A program made the translations under genes and the position numbers. 64,000 nucleotides of DNA from CG1-02-35-72 sp045046885 (GTDB lineage: Bacteria; Bacteroidota; Bacteroidia; Flavobacteriales; Flavobacteriaceae): the NCBI GenBank assembly GCA_045046885.1, contig JASFYX010000031.1:1-64000 (forward strand), read 5' to 3'. Of this stretch, positions 16,990 to 24,934 are shown one piece after another. The notes beneath the pieces were generated by a model. That model was given only the letters and a program-made list of their open reading frames with translations, ran no database searches and was not told the DNA's origin. The first letter of the stretch is position 1; every line of letters starts with the position of its first letter.

Positions 16990-17108
16990 GTCAGTAAGGG
17001 TTAAAATCCGGTGGATTTTCAGCCGTAACTGACGGTTTTGTAAATATATGGAATTTCCCTTTTGGAAAATTCCGCCCTTATTGCTTTTATGCGATGTTGT
17101 ACCTAGTG
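16990..17108. repeat. structured intergenic segment with hairpins and a flanking arm
   Basis: Two imperfect hairpins stand side by side: GTCAGT/ACTGAC with an inner AAAATCC/GGATTTT stem (16990-17033), and GGAATTTCC/GGAAAATTCC (17050-17073). They are followed by TACCTAGTG (17100-17108), which recurs inverted as CATTAGGTA at 17593-17601 at the other end of the next gene. The layout resembles a small mobile or cassette-like module, but no recombinase is present. Confidence 0.45.
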
Positions 17109-17112
17109 TTTT

Positions 17113-17595
17113 TTATTTGTTTAGTTCAAACACAATTCCTCTGCACTCGTCCCCATCTCCAATTTCGATAGGTATTGATATTACTCCTTTTTTATTTTTC
17201 GTTAATGCTGTCACACATATTTTATTTAATTCAATTAAACAATCATAAGATTTTCCGCAATCAACATACCATTTTCCGCTTAAATAATTATTTATTTTTT
17301 TTGTATTCTCTCTGCCAAAATCATCTAAAATGAATTGAGGAAGGTTGGTCAATTGGTAATTTCCAGACTCAAGAATATTGAGTACACATTCTTTCGTATA
17401 ACCTTTGTTTTTAAGAAAATATTTCGATTTTTCGGATAAGGTATATTTCCCAATTATTGAACTTATATCTTTCAATTCAGTTAATTGCTTGTACCCACTG
17501 CTCCAATTGCAAAACAGAGGATGACAAGATTGTACAATCATTGAAATTAAAATTATGAGTATTATATTTCTAATTTTTCGTTTTTTTTCAGACAT
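17113..17595 (-). CDS. small lipoprotein flanked by inverted arms
   Basis: The 160-residue protein has a basic start, a hydrophobic segment and a lipobox-like VQSC with Cys24, so it is probably a lipoprotein. The mature part has several more Cys and a C-terminal region GDGDECRGIVFELN. No family is recognised. The gene lies between inverted copies of TACCTA(G/A)TG, one of which overlaps its start codon. It may be a transferred single-gene module. Confidence 0.7.
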   Translation of the reverse strand: MSEKKRKIRNIILIILISMIVQSCHPLFCNWSSGYKQLTELKDISSIIGKYTLSEKSKYFLKNKGYTKECVLNILESGNYQLTNLPQFILDDFGRENTKKINNYLSGKWYVDCGKSYDCLIELNKICVTALTKNKKGVISIPIEIGDGDECRGIVFELNK

Positions 17596-17732
17596 TAGGT
17601 ACTCATGTTATAACCCAACAAATATAACTGTTAATCAGTTAATATTTCTTTGTAACTGTACTTTTGTGTTGGTTTAATGTGTTAAAAATAATCATTTTTA
17701 AATTATAACTTTGTGACGTTAAAAATTAATTT

Positions 17733-18491
17733 ATGAAACTAGTCATTTCGCCTGCCAAGTCTTTAGATTATACGTCATCTTTACCTACCGAGCGGTTTAC
17801 ACAGCCTGTCTTTTTAGAGTATTCAGAAAAAATTCAAAAAACACTTAAAAAGAAATCGGCTAAAAACCTGTCTGAGCTGATGCATATTTCAGACAATTTA
17901 GGACGTCTGAACTATCAACGCAATCAAGAATGGCAGTTGCCTTTTACATCTCAAAATGCACGTCCCGCATTGTATGCATTTAAAGGGACGGTTTACGAAG
18001 GGCTTGATGCTTACAGTTTACCTGTAGATAAAACAGATCAAATTCAGAATAAATTACGCATTTTATCGGGTTTGTACGGCTTGTTAAAACCGCTTGATTT
18101 AATGCAAGCTTACCGACTAGAAATGGGCACAAAATTAAAATTGGGTCGCAAAGAAAACTTGTATAAATTTTGGGGAGATACTTTAACCAAAGCCTTACAA
18201 GCAGAAATGCAACCCGATGAGGTATTGGTCAATTTAGCCAGTCAAGAATATTTTAAGGCTTTACAGCCAAAGGTATTAAACCGACCTATAATAACACCTG
18301 TATTTAAAGATTTCAGCAATGGTAAACTAAAAGTAGTGGCCTTTTTTGCCAAAAAAGCACGAGGCTTGATGGTACGTTATATTATTGATAATAACATAGA
18401 AGACGTAAAAGAAATCAAGAATTTTAATACAGATGGTTATTGTTTTGACACTAGTCTTTCTTCAGAAAATCAGTGGGTTTTTACACGGTAG
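17733..18491 (+). CDS. yaaA: peroxide stress protein YaaA (UPF0246)
   Basis: The 252-residue protein begins MKLVISPAKSLDY, the diagnostic opening of the YaaA/DUF328 family, and has the expected length. GLYGLLKPLDLMQAYRLEMG and FFAKKARGLMVRY are further family blocks. In E. coli YaaA limits iron-mediated damage during peroxide stress and binds DNA; the same role here is inferred from family. A TAnnTTTG box (TAACTTTG, 17706-17713) precedes the gene. It is followed by a long non-coding region. Confidence 0.94.
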   Translation: MKLVISPAKSLDYTSSLPTERFTQPVFLEYSEKIQKTLKKKSAKNLSELMHISDNLGRLNYQRNQEWQLPFTSQNARPALYAFKGTVYEGLDAYSLPVDKTDQIQNKLRILSGLYGLLKPLDLMQAYRLEMGTKLKLGRKENLYKFWGDTLTKALQAEMQPDEVLVNLASQEYFKALQPKVLNRPIITPVFKDFSNGKLKVVAFFAKKARGLMVRYIIDNNIEDVKEIKNFNTDGYCFDTSLSSENQWVFTR

Positions 18492-18548
18492 ATAAAAAGG
18501 AACTATATTTAAGTTTAGGACGAGCTCAAGTTTTAAAGTGTATGTGTT

Positions 18549-18790
18549 GTACCTACGGCACAAATTGGCATATTTCTATTTTTGTTACATATATTTCGTC
18601 CCTAAAGGGACGTTTGCTTTAATCGTTTTTTTGGTTTAATTCCCCGACGCTCTTCGTCGAAATAAAAAAGAAAACTCAACTTGATACCTCGTACGCTTTG
18701 CGTCGAGGTAGTTCATTTTAAATTATGTCCCGTTAGGGACAACATATGGATAATTTAAACTGATGTATTGTTTACTGTGCCTTTAGGTAC
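18549..18790. repeat. array of six short hairpins
   Basis: Six compact inverted repeats occur in 242 bases: GTACCTACGGCAC (18549-18561), CGTCCCTAAAGGGACG (18597-18612), CGACG/CGTCG (18645-18659), TACCTCG..CGAGGTA (18685-18710), GTCCCGTTAGGGAC (18727-18740) and GTGCCTTTAGGTAC (18777-18790). The last two are both followed by AACATAT. Related cores and alternating spacing suggest a REP-like dispersed element. The rest of 18492-18950 holds no gene that I can see. Confidence 0.6.
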
Positions 18791-18952
18791 AACATATAAT
18801 AAGTATTTTAACCTTTTTTTTTGCTGGTTATAACTCAGGTTTATAGAGTTAGCCGTTCGAGTCGCGACATAAGCCTAAGTATCGAGAACTAATACTAACA
18901 AGAAATACTAAAAAAAAATAAAACTTTTTAGCGGCTGTATCAAAAAACCCAC

Positions 18953-18960
18953 TACATTTG
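18953..18960 (+). promoter_or_regulatory. candidate -7 box upstream of the SAM riboswitch
   Basis: TACATTTG matches TAnnTTTG and lies 29 bases before the riboswitch, a suitable place to start a leader transcript. No good -33 TTG is seen. Confidence 0.4.
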
Positions 18961-18989
18961 TAGCCTTAAATACGTTCATAAATTTAATA

Positions 18990-19087
18990 CTTATCAAGAA
19001 AGGTGGAGGGATTGGCCCTGCGAAACCTTAGCAACCCTTAATTTATTTTAAGAAGGTGCTAATTCCTGCTAAAAACAGCAAGATAAG
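18990..19087 (+). promoter_or_regulatory. SAM-I (S-box) riboswitch
   Basis: The aptamer is bounded by complementary CTTATC (18990-18995) and GATAAG (19082-19087), forming P1. Between them are the conserved blocks AGAAAGGTGGAGGGA, GGCCCTGCGAAACC, TTAGCAACC and AAGGTGCTAATTCCTGC in the correct order for SAM-I. It is followed by an intrinsic terminator, so SAM binding should stop transcription of the osmC-like, metZ and metX genes. Confidence 0.95.
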
Positions 19088-19106
19088 TCAGAAGAAAATA
19101 TATTTT

Positions 19107-19145
19107 ACCTCTTTTGACATTATAAGTTGAAAGAGGTTTTTTTTT
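19107..19145 (+). terminator. riboswitch expression-platform terminator
   Basis: ACCTCTTT (from 19107) pairs with AAAGAGGT ending at 19137 and is followed by a run of nine T (19137-19145). It is the off-switch of the SAM-I riboswitch directly upstream. Confidence 0.85.
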
Positions 19146-19183
19146 GCCCCTTTCCGTCCTTTTTTGATAAGTATAATAATTAA

Positions 19184-19286
19184 CGTCATTGCGAAAATTA
19201 TAAGCTAAAGCGAATAATTTGAAGCAATCTCATACTTTTTTAGAGATTACTTTGTCATTTCACTCTGTTTCATTCACCGCAATAAC
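19184..19286. repeat. dispersed repeat with inverted ends
   Basis: The segment starts CGTCATTGCG and ends CGCAATAAC, near-inverted ends, and contains GAAGCAATCTC. This wording (GTCATTGCGA...GAAGCAATCTC) is a common style of intergenic repeat in Bacteroidota. It sits between the riboswitch terminator and the first controlled gene and has no open reading frame. Confidence 0.55.
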
Positions 19287-19307
19287 ATAAATATTAAAAT
19301 AGAAAAA

Positions 19308-19724
19308 ATGGAAATAAAACTAACAAAAACAGAAGCCGCATTCGAATTTACGGCTACCAACAACCAAGCAACACTGCCTATTTGCGCCTCACCAAGTTTA
19401 GGCGCAGAACAAAACGGCTTTCGCCCGATGGAACTCATGTTAACAGGTTTGGCTTCTTGCCTTTCTATAGATGTACTTACTATTTTATACAAACAAAAAC
19501 AAGATGTAGAAAAGTATAAGGTAAAAGTATCTGCCACAAGAACAGATAGCGAACCTGCCCTTTTCGAAAATATAACGGTCAGTTTATATGTTTGGGGTAA
19601 GGTAAGTGCTTTAAAACTCGACAAAGCTTTAACACTGACAAAAGAAAAATACTGCTCGGTTTATCACATTTTAAAACCCACAGCACACATTAATACACAA
19701 TATTTTATAAACGATGAAAACTAA
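19308..19724 (+). CDS. OsmC-like peroxiredoxin-type protein
   Basis: The 138-residue protein has the OsmC/Ohr fold signature. Cys51 (GLASCLSIDV) and Cys116 (KYCSVYH) are the two catalytic cysteines of thiol-dependent peroxidases in this family. It is the first gene behind the SAM riboswitch, and its 3' end overlaps metZ by 11 bases. The context suggests a role in sulfur-amino-acid metabolism or protection of thiol intermediates; a classical osmotically induced function is less likely here. The start ATG fits both the family length and the leader. Confidence 0.9.
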   Translation: MEIKLTKTEAAFEFTATNNQATLPICASPSLGAEQNGFRPMELMLTGLASCLSIDVLTILYKQKQDVEKYKVKVSATRTDSEPALFENITVSLYVWGKVSALKLDKALTLTKEKYCSVYHILKPTAHINTQYFINDEN

Positions 19725-20889
19725 AAACTTCGAAACCCAAGCCATACGTACACAATCTAAACAAACGGCATTTAAAGAACACAGTACCCCTTTGTTTTTA
19801 ACGTCAAGTTTTACCTTTGATTCAGCGCAAGAAGGTAAAGCTTTGTTTAAAGGGGACGCTGATGGGCATATCTATTCACGTTTTTCAAACCCTAATGTAG
19901 ATGAGTTTATAGATAAATTGTGTTTGATGGAACAAACCGAAAAAGGCGTAGCTACCGCCACAGGAATGGCCGCTGTTTTCACCACTTTTGCCGCTTTGTT
20001 AAAATCGGGAGATCATATTGTGGTGTCGAAAGCTATTTTTGGCAATTCGGCACATATCATTCAGTCAATTTTACCCAATTATGGCATTACACATACTTTA
20101 GTCGCAATTGATGACAATGACGCTTGGCAAAATGCTGTGACAGGAAACACAAAGTTATTATTTGTAGAAAGTCCGTCAAACCCCACTTTAACAATAGCCG
20201 ATTTATCTTTTTTAGGCAATTTAGCCAAAGAGAAAAATCTTATTTTTTGTATTGACAATTGCTTTGCGACACCTTATTTGCAACAACCTGTAAAATTTGG
20301 GGCGCATTTGGTTATACACTCGGCCACAAAATACATCGATGGCCAAGGACGTGTATTAGGCGGTGCTATTTTGGGCGAAGCCAAATATGTCGATTTGTGT
20401 TACGATTTTATCCGCCGTACAGGCGCAAGTTTGTCGCCTTTTAATGCGTGGGTTTTGTCAAAATCTTTAGAGACTTTGGCTTTGCGAATGGATAGACATT
20501 GCGAAAATGCGGCTAAATTGTTTAATTTTTTAGCTTCCCACGACGCAATTGAAGCCTTGTATTATCCTTTTAACAAAAACAGTTCACAGTACAAATTAGC
20601 CAAAAATCAGATGAAGTTAGGTGGTGGCTTAGTGGGTTGTCAATTAAAAGGCGGTAAGGAAAGAGGGATTCGTTTTTTAAATGCCTTAAAATTACATTCG
20701 CTTACGGCTAATTTGGGCGATACGCGTAGTATTGCTACACATCCAGCATCTACAACACATTCAAAATTAAGTTCCGAACAACAATTAGATCAAGGTATCA
20801 CACCCGGATTTATTCGGTTTTCGGTAGGTTTAGAACATATTAATGACATCATCGCAGATGTAAAACAAGCCATAGAAAAATCAAAATGA
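19714..20889 (+). CDS. metZ: O-acyl-homoserine sulfhydrylase, PLP-dependent (MetZ type)
   Basis: This 391-residue Cys/Met-metabolism PLP enzyme should convert O-acyl-homoserine and sulfide to homocysteine. The PLP lysine is Lys206 in HSATKYIDGQG. Other landmarks are FVESPSNPTL and the C-terminal GDTRSIATHPASTTH segment. Cystathionine gamma-synthase or gamma-lyase activity cannot be excluded by sequence, but the pairing with metX favours direct sulfhydrylation. It overlaps the osmC-like gene upstream by 11 bases and metX downstream by 4 bases, so all three are one operon under the SAM-I riboswitch. Confidence 0.92.
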   Translation: MKTKNFETQAIRTQSKQTAFKEHSTPLFLTSSFTFDSAQEGKALFKGDADGHIYSRFSNPNVDEFIDKLCLMEQTEKGVATATGMAAVFTTFAALLKSGDHIVVSKAIFGNSAHIIQSILPNYGITHTLVAIDDNDAWQNAVTGNTKLLFVESPSNPTLTIADLSFLGNLAKEKNLIFCIDNCFATPYLQQPVKFGAHLVIHSATKYIDGQGRVLGGAILGEAKYVDLCYDFIRRTGASLSPFNAWVLSKSLETLALRMDRHCENAAKLFNFLASHDAIEALYYPFNKNSSQYKLAKNQMKLGGGLVGCQLKGGKERGIRFLNALKLHSLTANLGDTRSIATHPASTTHSKLSSEQQLDQGITPGFIRFSVGLEHINDIIADVKQAIEKSK

Positions 20890-21857
20890 ATAATAAATAT
20901 CACAATATAAAAAACTTTGTTTTAGAGTCGGGAGTTGTTTTACCCGAACTTAAAATTGCTTATCAAACTTTTGGGAAACGCAATGACGACAAAAGCAATA
21001 CGGTTTGGGCTTTTCACGCTTTAAGTGCCAATGCTGATGTATTAGAGTGGTGGCCAGGTTTATTTGGCAAGAATGATTATTTTAATCCTACAGCACATTT
21101 TATTGTTTGTGCCAATGTTATAGGCTCGCCTTATGGCAGCTCTACACCAACCGATTTAAATTTTCCTCTTTTTACGGTTCGCGATGTCGTCAAAGCGCAT
21201 TTATTTTTAGCAGATTTTCTAAATATTAGCAAAATTAATGTCGCTATAGGCGGTTCATTTGGCGGGAATCAAGCTTTAGAATTTGCCTATGATTTTAAAG
21301 GAAAAATTGATAATCTTATTTTGTTAGTGTCAACGGCTCAAGAATCGGCATGGGGAGTTGCTATTCACGAAGCACAGCGTATGGCTTTAAAAGCCGATGA
21401 AACTTTTGGCAAAAAAGATGGTGGCAAAAAAGGGGTTAAGGTAGCACGCGCTATTGCGATGTTGACATACAGAACACAAAAGTCGTATAAAATAACACAA
21501 ACAGATTCTGAAGCTAAAACGGATGATTTTAAAGCGGCTTCTTATATAAGATATCAGGGTGATAAATTCGAAAAAAGATTCAACGCCCTCTCTTATTATT
21601 TTTTGAGCAAATGTTTAGATACTCATAATATTGGTCGCAATAGAGGAGGTGTTGAAAAAGCTTTATCAAATATCAATCAGAAATGTTTACTCATTGGTAT
21701 CGATTCGGATATGTTGATAGAACCGCATCAGCAAAAATATATGGCACAACATTTACCAAATGCCATCTATAAAGAAATACATTCCGATTTTGGACACGAC
21801 GGTTTTTTAATAGAAACAAAAGCTATTACCAAGTTGATAAGTGCATTTTTGTGCTAA
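20886..21857 (+). CDS. metX: homoserine O-acyltransferase, MetX type
   Basis: The 323-residue alpha/beta-hydrolase-fold protein activates homoserine by acylation, the first dedicated step of methionine synthesis. The catalytic triad is visible as Ser124 (GGSFGGNQA), Asp275 (GIDSDML) and His304 (FGHDGFL). It is somewhat shorter than the usual 350-380 residues, mainly in the lid region. Whether acetyl- or succinyl-CoA is used cannot be decided by eye. It overlaps metZ by the ATGA arrangement. Confidence 0.92.
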   Translation: MNNKYHNIKNFVLESGVVLPELKIAYQTFGKRNDDKSNTVWAFHALSANADVLEWWPGLFGKNDYFNPTAHFIVCANVIGSPYGSSTPTDLNFPLFTVRDVVKAHLFLADFLNISKINVAIGGSFGGNQALEFAYDFKGKIDNLILLVSTAQESAWGVAIHEAQRMALKADETFGKKDGGKKGVKVARAIAMLTYRTQKSYKITQTDSEAKTDDFKAASYIRYQGDKFEKRFNALSYYFLSKCLDTHNIGRNRGGVEKALSNINQKCLLIGIDSDMLIEPHQQKYMAQHLPNAIYKEIHSDFGHDGFLIETKAITKLISAFLC

Positions 21858-21883
21858 AAAAGCACATCAGCTTTAGCTATTTC

Positions 21884-21955
21884 TGACACTATGTCATTTT
21901 ATTTCTTTGAATTCTGACAAATACTTGTATTTATTACGATGGCATAATGATTGTC
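21884..21955 (+). promoter_or_regulatory. dnaK regulatory region with palindrome and -24/-12-like element
   Basis: TGACACTATGTCA (21884-21896) is a perfect odd palindrome. TGACA recurs at 21915-21919. TGGCATAATGATTGTC (21940-21955) has the TGGCA-N6-TTG spacing of sigma-54 promoters, although the -12 GC is GT. No TAnnTTTG box is seen, so dnaK probably uses a special promoter. Confidence 0.4.
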
Positions 21956-22004
21956 ATAGAGGTATCAGTATTAAAACTGAAATTAAAAAATAAATTATAG
22001 AATT

Positions 22005-23915
22005 ATGAGTAAAATTATAGGAATTGACTTAGGTACAACCAACTCTTGCGTAGCCGTTATGGAAGGTAATGAGCCCGTAGTTATACCTAATGCAGAAGGT
22101 AAAAGAACAACCCCATCAATAATTGGTTTTATAGAAGGTGGCGAACGTAAAGTAGGAGATCCTGCCAAACGTCAAGCTATTACAAACCCAACAAAAACGG
22201 TTTATTCTATCAAACGTTTTATGGGAAATAAATTTTCTGAAGACAAAGAAGAAATTGCACGCGTACCTTATAAAGTGGTAAAAGGTGATAACAATACACC
22301 TCGTGTAGATATTGATGGTAGATTGTATTCTCCTCAAGAAATATCAGCAATGATATTACAAAAAATGAAAAAAACAGCCGAAGATTATTTGGGTCAAGAT
22401 GTAAGTGAGGCAGTTATTACTGTGCCAGCTTATTTTAATGATGCCCAACGTCAAGCGACTAAAGAAGCTGGCGAAATAGCCGGTTTAAAAGTGAGTCGCA
22501 TCATAAACGAACCAACAGCTGCAGCTTTGGCTTACGGTATTGATAAAAAAGGAAAAGACGAAAAAATTGCTGTTTACGATTTAGGTGGTGGTACTTTTGA
22601 CATTTCTATTCTTGAAGTAGGCGATGGCGTTTTTGAAGTATTGTCTACAAATGGCGATACCCATTTAGGAGGAGATGATTTTGACCAAGTAATTATTGAT
22701 TGGTTAGCTGACGAATTTAACAAAGCAGAATCTATAGATTTACGTAAAGACCCAATGGCTTTACAACGTTTAAAAGAAGCTGCTGAAAAAGCTAAAGTTG
22801 AATTGTCGTCTAGTACACAGACCGAAATAAATTTACCTTATGTTACTGCTACAGCTAGTGGCCCAAAACACTTGGTAAAAACTTTGAGTCGTGCCAAATT
22901 CGAACAATTATCAGAAAGCTTAATCAAACGCTCTATGGAGCCTGTTAAAAAAGCTTTAAAAGATGCCGATTTAAGTATTGGTGATATAGATGAAATAATT
23001 TTAGTAGGTGGCTCAACACGTATGCCAGTTATTCAAGAAGAAGTTAAAAAATTCTTTAACAAAGAACCTCACAAAGGGGTAAATCCTGATGAAGTTGTAG
23101 CAATTGGTGCTGCTATTCAAGGGGGTGTTTTAACGGGCGATGTAAAAGATGTATTGTTGTTAGACGTTACACCATTATCTTTAGGTATTGAAACTATGGG
23201 TAATGTAATGACTAAATTGATAGACGCTAATACAACTATCCCTACAAAAAAATCACAAATATTTTCTACAGCTGTAGACAACCAACCATCAGTTGAGATT
23301 CACGTTTTACAAGGCGAACGTGCTATGGCAAAAGACAATAAAACCATTGGTAAATTCCATTTAGATGGTTTACCACCAGCACAAAGAGGTGTGCCACAAA
23401 TTGAGGTGACTTTTGATATTGATGCGAATGGTATTATTAAAGTATCTGCTATGGATAAGGCAACAAACAAATTACAAGAAATCCGTATTGAAGCTTCATC
23501 CGGTTTAACCGAAGAAGAAATCAAAAAGATGAAAGCTGAAGCTGAAGCCAATGCTGAAGCGGACAAAAAAGCCAAAGAAACTGCTGATAAAATTAATGGT
23601 GCCGATGGTATGATTTTCCAAACAGAAAAACAATTGAAAGAATTTGGTGAAAAATTATCTGATGATAAGAAAAAACCAATTGAAGATGCCTTAGTTGAAT
23701 TGAAAAAAGCACACGAATCTAAAGACTTAGCCCAAATTGATGCGGCTATGGAACAGATAAACGAAGCTTGGAAAAACGCTTCAGAAGAAATGTACAAGGC
23801 ACAACAACCCGAAGGGGGTGCTGATGCTGGCGCAGGCCAACAAGCGCCACAAGGCGAACCTGCTGCAGCTACAGATGATGCTGTTGAAGACGTTGACTTT
23901 GAAGAGGTAAAATAA
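22005..23915 (+). CDS. dnaK: Hsp70 chaperone DnaK
   Basis: The 636-residue protein has the complete Hsp70 plan. The ATPase domain starts IGIDLGTTNSCVAVMEG and includes EPTAAALAYG and VYDLGGGTFDISILE. The linker DVLLLDVTPLSLGIE leads to the substrate-binding domain and a helical lid. The C-terminus ends EDVDFEEVK, the usual DnaK tail. It assists folding of new and stress-damaged proteins with DnaJ and GrpE, which are not in this window. It is a single-gene unit bounded by its own regulatory region and a strong terminator. Confidence 0.98.
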   Translation: MSKIIGIDLGTTNSCVAVMEGNEPVVIPNAEGKRTTPSIIGFIEGGERKVGDPAKRQAITNPTKTVYSIKRFMGNKFSEDKEEIARVPYKVVKGDNNTPRVDIDGRLYSPQEISAMILQKMKKTAEDYLGQDVSEAVITVPAYFNDAQRQATKEAGEIAGLKVSRIINEPTAAALAYGIDKKGKDEKIAVYDLGGGTFDISILEVGDGVFEVLSTNGDTHLGGDDFDQVIIDWLADEFNKAESIDLRKDPMALQRLKEAAEKAKVELSSSTQTEINLPYVTATASGPKHLVKTLSRAKFEQLSESLIKRSMEPVKKALKDADLSIGDIDEIILVGGSTRMPVIQEEVKKFFNKEPHKGVNPDEVVAIGAAIQGGVLTGDVKDVLLLDVTPLSLGIETMGNVMTKLIDANTTIPTKKSQIFSTAVDNQPSVEIHVLQGERAMAKDNKTIGKFHLDGLPPAQRGVPQIEVTFDIDANGIIKVSAMDKATNKLQEIRIEASSGLTEEEIKKMKAEAEANAEADKKAKETADKINGADGMIFQTEKQLKEFGEKLSDDKKKPIEDALVELKKAHESKDLAQIDAAMEQINEAWKNASEEMYKAQQPEGGADAGAGQQAPQGEPAAATDDAVEDVDFEEVK

Positions 23916-23933
23916 ACAGCCTTTATTTTAAAT

Positions 23934-23967
23934 AAAAAAACCGCTCTTTCAAAAGAGCGGTTTTTTT
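23934..23967 (+). terminator. dnaK intrinsic terminator
   Basis: CCGCTCTTT and AAAGAGCGG (within 23941-23960) form a GC-rich stem flanked by seven A on one side and seven T on the other. Confidence 0.92.
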
Positions 23968-24064
23968 CTGGGTTAAATTCAAAGAAAACCCAATCAATCA
24001 CAAATCGTAAATCTTCAATATAAAATAGTACAAGACTTTGTATCTTTGAATTTTTACAGAATCT

Positions 24065-24844
24065 ATGGAATTAAACTTATCAAAACCCATCGTCTTTTTC
24101 GATTTAGAAACGACAGGTATTAACATTACTAAAGACCGCATTGTAGAAATTGCTATTTTAAAAGTGTTTCCTAATGGCAACGAAGAAAGTAAAAGATGGC
24201 TGGTAAATCCCGAAATAGAAATCCCTAAAGAAGCTTCAGATATTCACGGTATTACCAATGAGCAAGTGGTTACCGAACCCACTTTTAAAGAACTCGCGTC
24301 ACAAATTACCGAAATGATTAAGGGATGTGATTTGGCTGGATTCAACTCTAACCGATTCGATATTCCGCTTTTAGCCGAAGAAATGTTACGTGCTGATATA
24401 GATTTTGATATGAAAAATAGGTCGACGGTTGATGTACAAGTTATCTTTCACAAAAAAGAACAACGTACTTTGGGTGCCGCTTATAAATTTTATTGTCAAA
24501 AAGATTTAGAAGATGCGCATACAGCTATGGCAGATACCGTTGCTACTTACGAAGTTTTAAAAGCGCAATTAGATAAATATGACGATTTAGAAAATAATGT
24601 AGAGTTCTTAGAAAAATACAGCCATCATAAAAAGAATGCCGACTTTGCTAATATGATTGTTTTTGACAAGGATGACGAAGAGTGTTTTAATTTTGGCAAA
24701 CACAGAGGTAAAAAAGTACTCGAAGTCCTAGACAAAGAACCCGGTTATTACGCGTGGATACAGAATGCCGATTTTCCGCGTTATACCAAAAAAGTGCTGA
24801 CGGCTATAAAATTGCGAAGTCTAAATACCAATTCACATAAATAA
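24065..24844 (+). CDS. DEDDh 3'-5' exonuclease, DnaQ/RNase T-like, with C-terminal extension
   Basis: The 259-residue protein has an exonuclease domain (residues 8-165) with all DEDDh residues: Asp13 and Glu15 (FDLETTG), Asp99 (NRFDIPLL), His152 and Asp157 (HTAMADT). After about residue 200 a small domain (FNFGKHRGKKVLEV, GYYAWIQNADFP) resembles the DUF3820 quorum-like exonuclease appendix seen in flavobacterial homologues. It may act in DNA repair or RNA processing; it is not obviously the replicative epsilon subunit. TATCTTTG (24041-24048) is a candidate -7 box. Confidence 0.9.
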   Translation: MELNLSKPIVFFDLETTGINITKDRIVEIAILKVFPNGNEESKRWLVNPEIEIPKEASDIHGITNEQVVTEPTFKELASQITEMIKGCDLAGFNSNRFDIPLLAEEMLRADIDFDMKNRSTVDVQVIFHKKEQRTLGAAYKFYCQKDLEDAHTAMADTVATYEVLKAQLDKYDDLENNVEFLEKYSHHKKNADFANMIVFDKDDEECFNFGKHRGKKVLEVLDKEPGYYAWIQNADFPRYTKKVLTAIKLRSLNTNSHK

Positions 24845-24855
24845 ATTATAAATAC

Positions 24856-24932
24856 TGTCATTCTGATCGACCGAAGGGAAGTGAAGCATCTCAAATTGTA
24901 AATTCTAAAACCCAAATAACAAATTCCAAACA
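24856..24932. repeat. composite dispersed repeat
   Basis: The first half reads TGTCATTCTGATCG...GAAGTGAAGCATCTC, a common Bacteroidota intergenic repeat style. The second half (about 24893-24932) is an AT-rich tract built on CAAATTNNAAATTC units. A reverse-oriented relative of the second half (TTTGGAATTTGTGATTTGG) occurs near 62035-62055. Confidence 0.45.
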
Positions 24933-24934
24933 AA

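Noticed and set aside
18549..18790. CRISPR array
   Set aside because: The hairpins are unequal, spacing is irregular, and no cas genes are nearby.
21851..21865. GTGCT/AGCAC hairpin at the end of metX, possible terminator
   Set aside because: The stem has only five base pairs and no T run follows.
23300..24001. Long open frame on the minus strand inside dnaK
   Set aside because: It mirrors dnaK codons, covers its terminator and has no family pattern.
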